Notes under the pieces: model-generated | Database searches by the model: none | The model's input: only the letters and a program-made list of their open reading frames with translations | What the model was told of the DNA's origin: nothing | Position numbers and translations under genes: made by a program | Shown here: positions 52,263 to 61,238 of the stretch, piece after piece | Layout of the letters: the number at the start of each line of letters is the position of its first letter | Position numbering within the stretch: position 1 is the stretch's first letter | Source: Halococcus qingdaonensis | GTDB taxonomy: Archaea > Halobacteriota > Halobacteria > Halobacteriales > Halococcaceae | DNA: 64,000 nucleotides | Reading direction: 5' to 3' | NCBI RefSeq assembly: GCF_024508235.1 | Contig: NZ_CP101943.1 | Location: forward strand, 1,116,001-1,180,000

Positions 52263-52345
52263 TTGTTACGAAGGATTTGAGTCCAGAGAACGAGCGTAGC
52301 GAAGTCCTCGTGGTTCAAATCTACCCTGCTCCACACACTTTTTGC
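52263..52345 (+). other. tRNA-like 3' fragment downstream of tRNA-Val
   Basis: GTGGTTCAAATCTACC followed by CTGCTCCA and CAC looks like a decayed T-arm plus acceptor end. GATTTGA (52274-52280) and TCAAATC (52315-52321) form an inverted repeat across it. It is not identical to the neighbouring tRNA. It may be a remnant left by an integrating element or a dead tRNA gene. No gene is seen between here and 52413. Confidence 0.4.
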
Positions 52346-52413
52346 TGTGCTCGGCCACGAAGCGATCTAGTTAGCAAAACCAAGATGGTCATTTGCAGCC
52401 GATCCCGTCTTTG

Positions 52414-53223
52414 CTATTCACTCTCAAATCCGTTCCGAACGAATTCTTCTGTATCGTTGAGTAGCCGTTCTACACTCTCCGAATTCGGTTCATCGCCAGG
52501 ATGGGCACAGTCACCGCGTACACCACCCAGATGTTTCAGACGCTTCATCGGCGAGTTTCGGATCTCATCAGCCTCATATAGGGATTGAGCTAGCCTATCA
52601 ATACTGTGAGTAGCGTCATACTCGATTTCTTTGTCGGATGTTTCACACATCGTGAGAAGATGTCGTTCAAGTGCCACACCAGCAATCACACCGCTTTCCC
52701 TAACTAAACCGTTTTCAAATAATTGCTTTGCACGTAGTAGTTCGTCTGCTTCTACATCAGCAGATATCTCTTTTCGGGCGTTGAACTGTTCAGCAGCGAC
52801 TCGGTTTGGCGCTGCCTTTGCGATACTTCTCTGTCCATCCAGTATGCTGATGATTTCAACCGCTCTCTCCATTGGGTCTGCTGGAGCAGATTTCGTAATT
52901 CCTGAGTTGAGGTTGAGATATTTTATTATTTTTGAGTGTGTATCCTCGAATTCCTCGTATCTTCGAGGAAGATATTCGTACACTAATGGTTCTACGGAGT
53001 TGTACCATTGTTCGTATTTCTCACGTGCCCTCCTCTGTGCAGGGTTGATCTCTGTTCGTGGTGCCCATTCGTATGTAGATAATGCATCACTGTCCGCTTC
53101 CTTTGAAAACGGATTCTCCTGTGTCTCAAGATCCGAAAAGAATGCTTCGACATCATCTTCAATTCCAGCAAGCGTTTTCTCTACCTCACAGAGATACTCC
53201 TCCATTTCTTCTTGAAGCCCCAT
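52414..53223 (-). CDS. HEPN-like protein in an AT-rich island
   Basis: 269 residues, soluble, helix-rich. The first 120 residues have long charged helices (EEYLCEVEKTLAGIEDDVEA; AREKYEQWYNSVEPLVYEYL). The C-terminal part (about 155-265) resembles HEPN/DUF4145-type domains: GVIAGVALERHLLTMCE is a typical helix, and Arg236-x4-His241 (RGDCAH) fits the R-x4-6-H RNase motif. HEPN proteins are often toxins or antiviral RNases. Composition is clearly AT-richer than all neighbours, with many AAT, ATA and TCT-type codons, and the gene lies directly behind a tRNA. Horizontal transfer is likely; the function is inferred. Confidence 0.68.
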   Translation of the reverse strand: MGLQEEMEEYLCEVEKTLAGIEDDVEAFFSDLETQENPFSKEADSDALSTYEWAPRTEINPAQRRAREKYEQWYNSVEPLVYEYLPRRYEEFEDTHSKIIKYLNLNSGITKSAPADPMERAVEIISILDGQRSIAKAAPNRVAAEQFNARKEISADVEADELLRAKQLFENGLVRESGVIAGVALERHLLTMCETSDKEIEYDATHSIDRLAQSLYEADEIRNSPMKRLKHLGGVRGDCAHPGDEPNSESVERLLNDTEEFVRNGFESE

Positions 53224-53289
53224 TACGATTTGTTACGCGACTATGGTTTATAAACGTCATTTTTCCAGCGGCAAATAGATTTAAATCTC

Positions 53290-54945
53290 TCACAGCGGCG
53301 TCTCGTCCACTTCCTTGTCGGATTCGTACGGATCGACCACGCCACGATTCTGCTCTTCGTGCCACGACTCCCAGCTGTCGCGCCACTCGCTGGTCGCATC
53401 GAGACTCTCGGCCCCGTGGTTCGTGTGGCGCTCCCGAATCCGGGTCAGTACGGGCGTGTTCATCGCGTCGCCGGCGATGACGGCCTGGCCGGGCGTCAGC
53501 CCCGGGAGCTCGTCAAGCACGTCCTCGCCGGCGCTCTCGACCGATTGGCGGATCGCCTGCTGGTCGTTCGGGTTCTGAATCTGCATGATGATCTGCGTGC
53601 CACACTGCGAGAGTACGTCGGCGTCGAGCTTCGAGGGCCGCTGGGAGATGATACCCACGCCGAAGCCGAACTTCCGACCCTCCGAGAGGATCGTCCGAAG
53701 GATCGGCAGCGAGCGCGCGCTGCCGTCCGGCGCGAAGCGATGGCCCTCCTCCAGCAGCGTGAACAGCGGGAAATCGAGGTCGTCACCGTCGCCGCGCATC
53801 GCGTCCTTGCGCGCCTCGTAGAGCTTGCGCAGCAGCGCAGCGGCGAGCATCTGCTGGTCGTCCTCCGAGAGCCGGTTCAGCTGGAGGACCGTCACCTGGC
53901 CCGGCGCGACGAGATCGGTGAGATCGTTGCGCGCCGCGCTGGCGAACAGATCCCGGTTGAGCGCACGATTGAGCCGCCAGGCGAGCGCGCTGGCGGTCCC
54001 GTGATCGCCCTCGTCGAGCGCCTCACACTTGCTGATGATGTCGCGAACGCCGATCTCGTTCGATTCTTTCTGGAGGTCGCGCCACGCCCTGTCGAGCAGT
54101 TCCTTCATCCGCTCGCTCGGCTCGTCGAGCAACGCGAGTAGATCGCCGTAGTTCAGGTCGGGGATCGCGACGGTGATCTCGTCGGGCGTGACGACGTTGA
54201 CTTCGGGTGTGTACGCCCCGTCCTGAAACACCGAGGCGTGCTCGTCCTTTCGCATCCCGTCGAGGGTGTCGTACTCGCCGTGCGGATCGAAGACGCACAT
54301 TGCGGCCCGCGACTGTGGGCGCAACATCTCCTCGATGACGACACTCGCGGTATAGGATTTGCCACTCCCCGTCGAGGCGAGCACCGCGAGGTGAGTCGCG
54401 GCGAACGCGTCGATCGGCATGAAGACGTTCGCGGCCTTCGTCTCGCGGTTGAGCAGCCAGCCGACGTGGGCGGTGGCGCTCTCGCTCTCCCAGTCCGCGC
54501 TCGGGAGCACCGCTTCGAGGAACTCGTCGCTCGCAAGCGAGACTCTGGAGCCGGGATCGGGCAACGAGCGCGGGTTGGCAAAGGTCTCCATCTCCGTGTC
54601 GAAGTAGCCGACCACGCGCGCGCTCACACGATCGATCTCGATGTCGCCGCTCGGCACGCCGAGCGCGTCGGCGACGGCCTCCGACTCCACACCCGGATCG
54701 GCGAGGAACTCGCCGGGAAGTCCACGCTCCTGTTCGGCGTTCGTCACTCGGGCGAGCACGTCACAGGAGTCGCCCTCGACAGTCGTCTCGTAGACGACGA
54801 ACTCCCCCGTCCGGACGTCGACGGCATCCGGCGCGACGAACACGAACTCGTCGGCGCGCTCGCCGGGTTCGGCCACCGTGCCGACCACCGTCTCGGAGGC
54901 GGCGTCCATCTCGCGGCCAGTAGGCGGCTCGGGCACGTCGTTCAT
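53290..54945 (-). CDS. herA: HerA bipolar DNA helicase/translocase
   Basis: 551 residues. N-terminal HAS-barrel (about 20-150), then a FtsK-like ATPase with Walker A LASTGSGKSYT at 189-199, Walker B segment FTLLEEGHRF, and late SQRPSKLDADVLSQCGTQI and RIRERHTN. HerA is a hexameric motor that works with the NurA nuclease to resect DNA ends with Mre11-Rad50. Last gene of a five-gene unit; its ATG overlaps the stop of gene X by four bases. Confidence 0.93.
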   Translation of the reverse strand: MNDVPEPPTGREMDAASETVVGTVAEPGERADEFVFVAPDAVDVRTGEFVVYETTVEGDSCDVLARVTNAEQERGLPGEFLADPGVESEAVADALGVPSGDIEIDRVSARVVGYFDTEMETFANPRSLPDPGSRVSLASDEFLEAVLPSADWESESATAHVGWLLNRETKAANVFMPIDAFAATHLAVLASTGSGKSYTASVVIEEMLRPQSRAAMCVFDPHGEYDTLDGMRKDEHASVFQDGAYTPEVNVVTPDEITVAIPDLNYGDLLALLDEPSERMKELLDRAWRDLQKESNEIGVRDIISKCEALDEGDHGTASALAWRLNRALNRDLFASAARNDLTDLVAPGQVTVLQLNRLSEDDQQMLAAALLRKLYEARKDAMRGDGDDLDFPLFTLLEEGHRFAPDGSARSLPILRTILSEGRKFGFGVGIISQRPSKLDADVLSQCGTQIIMQIQNPNDQQAIRQSVESAGEDVLDELPGLTPGQAVIAGDAMNTPVLTRIRERHTNHGAESLDATSEWRDSWESWHEEQNRGVVDPYESDKEVDETPL

Positions 54946-55628
54946 CGCACCACCCCGCGATCCGTGCTGGCCTCCCAGCGGACCTTCCGTTCGATCACGT
55001 CGAGCATCGCTTCCCGATCGGTCTCCGCGCGCAGTCGCTCGATCAACGAGAGCGTCACCTCCGCCCCGAACCGCTCGGCGGCAGTGATGAGCCGATCGTA
55101 GTAGCGCAGCGCGAGCTGGCCGTCCGGTCGGTGGAATCGCCGGAAGCCAGCGCCCGAGAGCTTCGACACCGGATCGTCGATGTCGAGCGTCCACCGTGGC
55201 AGCTCCTGGGACACCGACGTGAACCCCTGCCCGCTGTCGGCCGGCGCGAGCTCGGCGAACCCGAGCAGCGCGATGCCGAGCAGCGTCTGCTTCTCGTCGA
55301 CGTAGCCCGGCACGAACAATTCCTGATCCGGCGTCGAGAGCCGCGGCCCGTCGCGCCCCTGATCGGGGTTGACGAGCCGTGACTCGTAGACGACGCCGAC
55401 GAGCGCGCGCTTCTCGCCGCGCACCGTCGTTTTGACGTACACCGGCTGGCCGAACTCGTAGTCCTGCTTTTCGGGTACGGTCGCCTTGTCGTGATCGCGG
55501 TACACCTCGGCGACGTAGTCCATCTGACCGTTCGATTCGACGATGCTCGCGATCGTGAGGTCATCGTCGCCGATGACCGGTTCGTGGGCTGTCATAGCTG
55601 TCTGATCTCCATCGGTCTCACTGCTCAT
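54942..55628 (-). CDS. Unrecognised protein encoded between NurA and HerA
   Basis: 228 residues, soluble, no membrane segment. The first 90 residues look beta-rich (LTIASIVESNG, YVKTTVRGEKRALVGVVYESRLVNPDQG), resembling a HAS-barrel or OB-like fold as in HerA; the C-terminal 120 are helical and acidic. I do not know the family. The gene overlaps nurA by four bases upstream and herA by four downstream, so it is translated with them and is probably a physical partner: a HerA or NurA adaptor is the simplest idea. The start MSSETDGDQTAM coincides with the overlap. Confidence 0.8.
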   Translation of the reverse strand: MSSETDGDQTAMTAHEPVIGDDDLTIASIVESNGQMDYVAEVYRDHDKATVPEKQDYEFGQPVYVKTTVRGEKRALVGVVYESRLVNPDQGRDGPRLSTPDQELFVPGYVDEKQTLLGIALLGFAELAPADSGQGFTSVSQELPRWTLDIDDPVSKLSGAGFRRFHRPDGQLALRYYDRLITAAERFGAEVTLSLIERLRAETDREAMLDVIERKVRWEASTDRGVVR

Positions 55629-56854
55629 CGGCGGCGTCGCTCCTTGCTGAGCGTCTTCGCGTCCCAGTCGATCGGCAGGTCCTCCTCGTCGGCGAACTCC
55701 TGGACGAGCGCGAGAAATCGCTCCTTCGCACCGGTGTCTAGGACGGCGTTGGCGTCGGCCTGCTGGAGGATCTCGGGATAGCCGCGTCCGACGCCGGTTT
55801 CGGCGCGAACGACGTCGAGAACGTCGTCGACGAGACCCGCACGCTGGATCCACTCCGGAAATTCGAGGTAATCCATCGCGTCGCCGCCCGGGACGTCGAG
55901 ATACGTGAACAACACTTCCTCGGCGAAACCGTACTCCGTTCCTTCGTAGGTCGTCGCCAGTTCGTCGACGGTCTCGCCCCAGCGGTTGACGAACGCCAGT
56001 GACCGATCGCCCCAATTCTCGGTGAACCCGTCGAGAACCCGCGCGTCGGCGATCAGCGGCTCGTCGCCGAGACGTTCGCTGTAGGCCTGCTGAAGCATCT
56101 TCGCCAGGTTCGTCCGTTTGGTGCCGGCGGTGTAGCCGACGACCGGTACCTCGTGATGCTCGCTCGCCGCCAACACCCGCGCCATCGTCTCGCGGTAGTA
56201 CTCGTCGCGCACCGCCGGCGCGTACGTGTTGGCGAACAACGGGACGAGCGGTCCGTCGTAGACGACGACCGGCGTCGGATCGCGGTCGGCGAACCGCCGG
56301 ATACACTCGACGACCGCACGGCCTTCCGCACGGTACCGCTCGTGACCCGGCACGCGACCGTCGACGTAGCGCATGCCGCCTTCCTCGGCCTGTTCGGTGA
56401 CCGTCCGTGGGCCGAGCACGTGGCTCGACACGTCGCCGTCGTAGTCGCCGTCGGGATCGTGATGGTTGGCGGTCCACGCGACCTGAACGAGACCGAATGG
56501 AACGGTGAACTCCTCCGTCGGACCGATCTCGGAGCCGTCGGCGGCGATCGTCGTCGTCCCCTCCAACGCTTCCTTCGCGAACCGGTTGACGGCCTCGTGG
56601 CTCTCCCACGACGCCGACTGCTCGAACTCCACTACTGGTTCTTCGGACTCGTCCCACTCGTCGGTCGGTGCCGCACCGGGCTGGGGATGGGGTCCGATCT
56701 CCGCGGCGAGTCGGTCGGCGTCGTAGTCGGCGAGCGCGTCACGGAGCGCGTCGCGATAGCTCGCCACGACGTGTTCGTCGTCACTGGCGTACTCCCGGAT
56801 TTCCTCGGTGAAGTTCTGGAGCTTGTTCGCCACTTCGCCGGGGTAGAACGGCAT
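55625..56854 (-). CDS. nurA: NurA 5'-3' nuclease
   Basis: 409 residues. Metal-binding aspartates of the NurA RNase H-like fold are visible in TIAADGSEIGP near 102 and VVVYDGPLVPL near 200; the later segment ENWGDRSLAFVNRWG also fits. NurA degrades the 5' strand at ends under HerA control. ATG at 56854 overlaps the rad50 stop by one base (TGATG). Longer than crenarchaeal NurA, as usual for haloarchaea. Confidence 0.88.
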   Translation of the reverse strand: MPFYPGEVANKLQNFTEEIREYASDDEHVVASYRDALRDALADYDADRLAAEIGPHPQPGAAPTDEWDESEEPVVEFEQSASWESHEAVNRFAKEALEGTTTIAADGSEIGPTEEFTVPFGLVQVAWTANHHDPDGDYDGDVSSHVLGPRTVTEQAEEGGMRYVDGRVPGHERYRAEGRAVVECIRRFADRDPTPVVVYDGPLVPLFANTYAPAVRDEYYRETMARVLAASEHHEVPVVGYTAGTKRTNLAKMLQQAYSERLGDEPLIADARVLDGFTENWGDRSLAFVNRWGETVDELATTYEGTEYGFAEEVLFTYLDVPGGDAMDYLEFPEWIQRAGLVDDVLDVVRAETGVGRGYPEILQQADANAVLDTGAKERFLALVQEFADEEDLPIDWDAKTLSKERRRR

Positions 56855-59577
56855 CAGTCGCTCACCACCCGTGTCATCTCCCGATCCTCGTCCTTTTCGA
56901 GCTCGATCGCGCGCTCGGTCATCGATTCGAAGGTCCGGTCGTGGCTGACGACGAGCAGCTGGTTCAGTCGGTCAAACTCCTCCAGCTGGTCGACGAGGTT
57001 TCGTTTCTTGTGCTCGTCGAGGTTCGCGGTCGGCTCGTCGAGAAACGCCATCCCGACCGCAGCGAGCCGTTCGAGGATCGCGAGACGTACCGAAAGCGCG
57101 GCGGCCATCTTCTCACCGCCCGAGAGCGTGTCGAACGGCTTGTTCTGCCCGCGCACGCGGACCCGGAGGTTGTACGTCCGATCCCAGACCAGCGTCTCGG
57201 TCGGGGCGGCGCGCAGCGCCTGATAGATATCGTTCGCCCGATCGCCGATCTCGCTCGTCGTGAGATCACGGAGGTCTTCGGCACCCTGCTGGAGGCTGTC
57301 GCGCGCCCATCGCGCGAACTCCCGATCGCGTTCGAGTTCGGTCATCTCCGCCTCCAGCGCCGCCTTCCGCTCGCGTTTCGCTTCGAGCTCGTCGAGGCGC
57401 TCGCGCGCGTCCGCGATATCCGCTTCCCTGTCCTCGCGCTGCTGTTCGCGCTTGGCACGGGTCGTCCTCCGTTCGCTCAGCTCCTCCTCGATCTCGTCGA
57501 GTCGCGCCGCGTCGAACGCCTCGTCGAGCTCCGCAACCCGTTCTTCGACCGCCTTCCGCTCGGCGCGCAGCCGCGCCAGCGCCTCGCCCTCCTCGTCGAC
57601 CACGGCCTGGCGCTCGTCGAGGCTCTCGGCGACGGGTTCGTGCTGAATGTAGGTCCGGTGAGCTTCCTCGGTTGCGGCGATCGTCTCCTTCGTCGTCTCG
57701 ATCTCACGGTCGAGCCCGTCGAACTCGTCCAGCTCGTCGTCGAGCTCCCGGTAGGCGACGAGTCGCTCACCGAGCTCACTGCGCGCTTCGCGGAGGGTCG
57801 CTTCTACCCCGTCGGCGCTCTCGACCGTCGCCTTCGCGGTGTGATATTGCTCGGCTACACCGTCGAGCTCGGCCACTGCCTCGCGTTTGTCCGACAGTTC
57901 CTCGAGCCGTTCTTCGAACTCGTCGCGTTCGGTCTCGTACTCGCTCTTTTCGGCCTCCAGGTCGGCGATCCCTCCTTCGATCGAGTCATGCTCACGTTCG
58001 AGCTGCGGGATCCGGTCGGTCGCTTCCTTCGCCTCCCGAGCGGTCTCGATGCGCTCCTCGACGACCTCAATCTCTTCTTCGATCGCGGGTAGTCGCTCTT
58101 CTGTGAGTTCTTCGATACGCTCGCGGTTGCGCTCCAAGACGCTCTCGCGGTGGTCTGCGGTCACGGGCTGATCGCAGGTCGGACACGAGACCGCCGACTC
58201 GCCACCGATCTCGATGGCTTGCAGCTCCTCGTTCTGTTCGCGGAGTTCCTCGTGCTCGGCTTGCAGGGCTTTTCGCTCGGCGAGCAAGTCCTGTCGGTCG
58301 TCCTGGCGTGTGGCGAGCGTTTCGGCCTCGTCGCGCTGCGCTTCGGCCTCCTCGATCTCCGCTTCGAGCTCCGTGGCTTCGGCGCGCAGTTCCTCGATCT
58401 CGTCGTCGACATCCGCGAGTTCGTCCACGAGTTCGTCGCGGCGCTCGGCATCGTCCTCCAGCTGCGAGACCTCCTCCTGAAGCGCCTCGTAGCGCTCCTT
58501 TTCGGGTTCGAGCTCGCGCACCCGTTCGCGCGCTGTCTCAGCCGCATGGAGGTCGTCCTTCGAGCTGGCGACCCGATGTTTGAGCAGGTCGATCTCACTG
58601 CCGAGATCGGTGCGCTCGTCGTCGATCCCGTCGCGTTCGTTCCGTCGTTCTTCCAGTTCGTCGAGGCGTTCCTGAGCGCTCTCGTGGCGTTCGTACTCCT
58701 CGCGGACCGCCGCGAGCGTCTCGCCGGCCGTTCGGGCCTCGTCACGGTGCTCTTTGGCCGTTTGGAGGCTCTCTTCCTGGGCCGGGATCTTCGTCTTTTC
58801 GAGCGTCGTCAGATCCTGCTCGGCATCGTCGAGCTCGTCCTCGATCCCTTCGAGCCGCTCGCGCTCGCTATCGAGCTCCTCGATCGTCCCGGTCAGCGCC
58901 TCGATCTCGTCGTCGAGCTTCGCGATGGTCGCCTCGTGCTCCTCGACGCGCTCTTCGACGTCTGGAAGCTCCTCCAGTCTGGCGTCGAGAGCGATGATCT
59001 CGTCGCGGTGGTCCTGGATGTCCGCGTCGAACTCCTCGTCGAGCCCGCCGAGGGATTTGTAGGCTTCGCGATAGCGCTCGATGTCGAACAGCGGGTCGAA
59101 CGTGTCGATGCGCTCGGTCTCGGTCTTCGTGAAATCCGCGAGGAAGTCCGTCTGGGCGACGCCGACGCTTCGCTCCCACACCTCCGAGAGATCGCCGGGA
59201 TCGTCGACGCCGAGCTGCCCGCAGAGCCAGCCCTTGATCTCGCTCGTTCCGTCGAGCGAGAGGTTGTCGCCGTTCCCGTCGAGCACCTCGTACTTCGACC
59301 GGCCGGCCCACCGACGGACCGTGTATTGCGCGTCGCTCGTCCGGTTCGTGAACGTCACGCCGATCACGCCCGAGGATTCGCCCTCGCGCACGAGCCGATC
59401 CTGCTTGCTGAACGGATGGCTGTCGAACAGCGCGTAGCCGACGGCCTCCTGGATCGTGCTCTTGCCGGCCCCGTTGTCGCCGAGGATCGCCGTTACGCCC
59501 TCGCCGAGATCGACGGTCGTCTTCTCGCCGTAGCTCTTGATATCGTCGAGCGTCACCGACTCGATGACGATGCTCAT
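56854..59577 (-). CDS. rad50: Rad50 ATPase
   Basis: 907 residues. N-terminal ATPase half with Walker A GDNGAGKSTI near 35, a long coiled coil (about 190-720) interrupted by the zinc hook Cys465-P-T-Cys468, and a C-terminal half with signature LSGGEKMAAALSVRLA and Walker B AFLDEPTANLD. Tethers DNA ends and regulates Mre11. It overlaps mre11 by four bases (ATGA). Confidence 0.97.
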   Translation of the reverse strand: MSIVIESVTLDDIKSYGEKTTVDLGEGVTAILGDNGAGKSTIQEAVGYALFDSHPFSKQDRLVREGESSGVIGVTFTNRTSDAQYTVRRWAGRSKYEVLDGNGDNLSLDGTSEIKGWLCGQLGVDDPGDLSEVWERSVGVAQTDFLADFTKTETERIDTFDPLFDIERYREAYKSLGGLDEEFDADIQDHRDEIIALDARLEELPDVEERVEEHEATIAKLDDEIEALTGTIEELDSERERLEGIEDELDDAEQDLTTLEKTKIPAQEESLQTAKEHRDEARTAGETLAAVREEYERHESAQERLDELEERRNERDGIDDERTDLGSEIDLLKHRVASSKDDLHAAETARERVRELEPEKERYEALQEEVSQLEDDAERRDELVDELADVDDEIEELRAEATELEAEIEEAEAQRDEAETLATRQDDRQDLLAERKALQAEHEELREQNEELQAIEIGGESAVSCPTCDQPVTADHRESVLERNRERIEELTEERLPAIEEEIEVVEERIETAREAKEATDRIPQLEREHDSIEGGIADLEAEKSEYETERDEFEERLEELSDKREAVAELDGVAEQYHTAKATVESADGVEATLREARSELGERLVAYRELDDELDEFDGLDREIETTKETIAATEEAHRTYIQHEPVAESLDERQAVVDEEGEALARLRAERKAVEERVAELDEAFDAARLDEIEEELSERRTTRAKREQQREDREADIADARERLDELEAKRERKAALEAEMTELERDREFARWARDSLQQGAEDLRDLTTSEIGDRANDIYQALRAAPTETLVWDRTYNLRVRVRGQNKPFDTLSGGEKMAAALSVRLAILERLAAVGMAFLDEPTANLDEHKKRNLVDQLEEFDRLNQLLVVSHDRTFESMTERAIELEKDEDREMTRVVSD

Positions 59578-61013
59578 TCGTCGCCCCGCGCGTCGAGCGT
59601 CTGCTGACTCGTTCGTCGGTTAGTCTGTTCGTCGCTCATCGAAGTGGCCTCGTCGTCCGCCTCCCCTGCGCCGTCGGGGAACAGTTCGCGTCGGCGTTCG
59701 CCGAGATAATCGGCGACCTCGCTCACGCCCTGCTCGTCCTCGGTGACGAGCCCTTCGAGCTCGTCGAGCGTCCGGGCCACGGCCTCGGTTTCGGCGCTGT
59801 AACGCGATTCGCCAGCGATAGTGTCGAACACCCGTTCTTGGAGCACATCGGTGTTGACGGTGCCGTCGGCGTCGAAGGCCTCGTCGCGCTCGATGTCGCC
59901 GAGCAGTTCCGCGATCGCCTTGCGCTCGGTGTTGTTCGTCGGCTGGACGTGCAACGCGTCGAGCCGGTCGACGGCGAACGCGCGCAGCGCCTCGACGTCG
60001 AAACTCCCGTGATCGAGGAGCAGCGTGCCGACGAATCTGATGTTCACGACCGGCGCACGACGGTCGCCGTTGCCGTCGCGGTGGATATCGCGCTCGCAGG
60101 TCCGCTCGACTGCCGCGCGCTCGTCGTCGAGCGCGTCCGCGAACTCACCACGGAGATCCTCGAAGGTGCGATAGCCCGATACGTCGAAGTTCATGGTGTG
60201 GTACGGCCGGCGCTTCGAGAGGTGATGTTCGGCGGTTCCCTCCCTCGTATCGAGGAGGTAGTAGCCGTGGCTCTCGTCCCACCGGCCTTCCTGGATATCG
60301 AGCGCTTCGAGACTACCCGGATTCCGGCCGACGTCGCCGGTCTCGTACTGTTTGTGGATGTGACCGAGCGCGAGGTAGTCGACGTGCTCCTCGATCGGCG
60401 TCAGCCACGCGCGCTTGACGGTCGCGCCGAGATCCGGCACCGCGTCGTCGACGCCGAAGTGAGCGAGCAGCACGGTCGTATCGGCCGGCCCGTCGCGCTC
60501 CTCGACCGCCCGGATTCCCTCGGCGATCCTCGGGAGGTCGCTCTCGATGTACGCGCCCCGGTACGGCACGCCGAAACAGCGCACCGTCTCCCCTTCGTCC
60601 TCGATATCGACGAACCCACCGCCGCCCCGTCGTGGATCGTCGAGGTCGGTTCTGACGAACACCGGGTCGTCCCCGGGATCGCCCGACAGCAGCGTGATGA
60701 GACCGGTGTCGTTGAGATACTGCAGCCACGTCAGCTCCCGGCGAGCACCCATGCTCTGATCGTGGTTGCCGGGCGAGACAATCACCGGTACGTCGACGTC
60801 GGCGAGGACGGACTCGGCCTCGCTGAGTGTCTTCGGACTCACGTCCCTGGAGTCGAAGAGATCGCCCGGGAGCAGGATGGCGGTCACGTCGTGCTCGCGA
60901 ACCTTTCCGAGAAAATGCTCGAAGGCGAGTTTGACGTCCGCCTCGCGCTGCTCGCGACCGTACTGTCTGTGGCCGAGATGGACGTCGGCGACGTGTGCGA
61001 GCCGCACGCTCAC
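59574..61013 (-). CDS. mre11: Mre11 nuclease
   Basis: About 479 residues. Metallophosphoesterase motifs: ADVHLGHRQYG, GDLFDSRDV, SPGNHDQSM, LLAHFG and LGHIHKQYE. The C-terminal 100 residues are acidic and helical (Rad50-binding side) with a disordered tail rich in Thr/Gln/Arg. Start codon is uncertain: GTG at 61013 (VSVRLAHVADVH) is chosen, GTG at 61007 or 61016 also fits; there is no ATG. First gene of the repair operon. A TATA box at 61108-61116 would give a leader of about 70 nt. Confidence 0.94.
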   Translation of the reverse strand: MSVRLAHVADVHLGHRQYGREQREADVKLAFEHFLGKVREHDVTAILLPGDLFDSRDVSPKTLSEAESVLADVDVPVIVSPGNHDQSMGARRELTWLQYLNDTGLITLLSGDPGDDPVFVRTDLDDPRRGGGGFVDIEDEGETVRCFGVPYRGAYIESDLPRIAEGIRAVEERDGPADTTVLLAHFGVDDAVPDLGATVKRAWLTPIEEHVDYLALGHIHKQYETGDVGRNPGSLEALDIQEGRWDESHGYYLLDTREGTAEHHLSKRRPYHTMNFDVSGYRTFEDLRGEFADALDDERAAVERTCERDIHRDGNGDRRAPVVNIRFVGTLLLDHGSFDVEALRAFAVDRLDALHVQPTNNTERKAIAELLGDIERDEAFDADGTVNTDVLQERVFDTIAGESRYSAETEAVARTLDELEGLVTEDEQGVSEVADYLGERRRELFPDGAGEADDEATSMSDEQTNRRTSQQTLDARGDE

Positions 61014-61107
61014 CACCCCGACGCACGCGGGACTGTGCGATCGATCGAACGATGCGACGTGAAGGGCGGGCGAAGCGACACGATACAGGAACTCGCCACG
61101 CGACGAC

Positions 61108-61116
61108 GCATAAATC
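61108..61116 (-). promoter_or_regulatory. TATA box upstream of mre11
   Basis: The minus strand reads GATTTATGC, about 95 bp before the GTG start, so this operon would have a leader unlike most genes here. Confidence 0.4.
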
Positions 61117-61238
61117 TGAGCAAAGCGGAGCGAAAGTGGAACTGGCGATCGCCCGACGGGCGTGCATGCCGGCGCGAACGTACGTGGTCGAGACGGCGGG
61201 CCGGAACGGTTTTGCCGCGGGCGCGAGAGGGAGGCCGT

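Noticed and set aside
56854-59577. Intein or insertion in Rad50
   Set aside because: The coiled coil and zinc hook are continuous, and total length is normal for archaeal Rad50.
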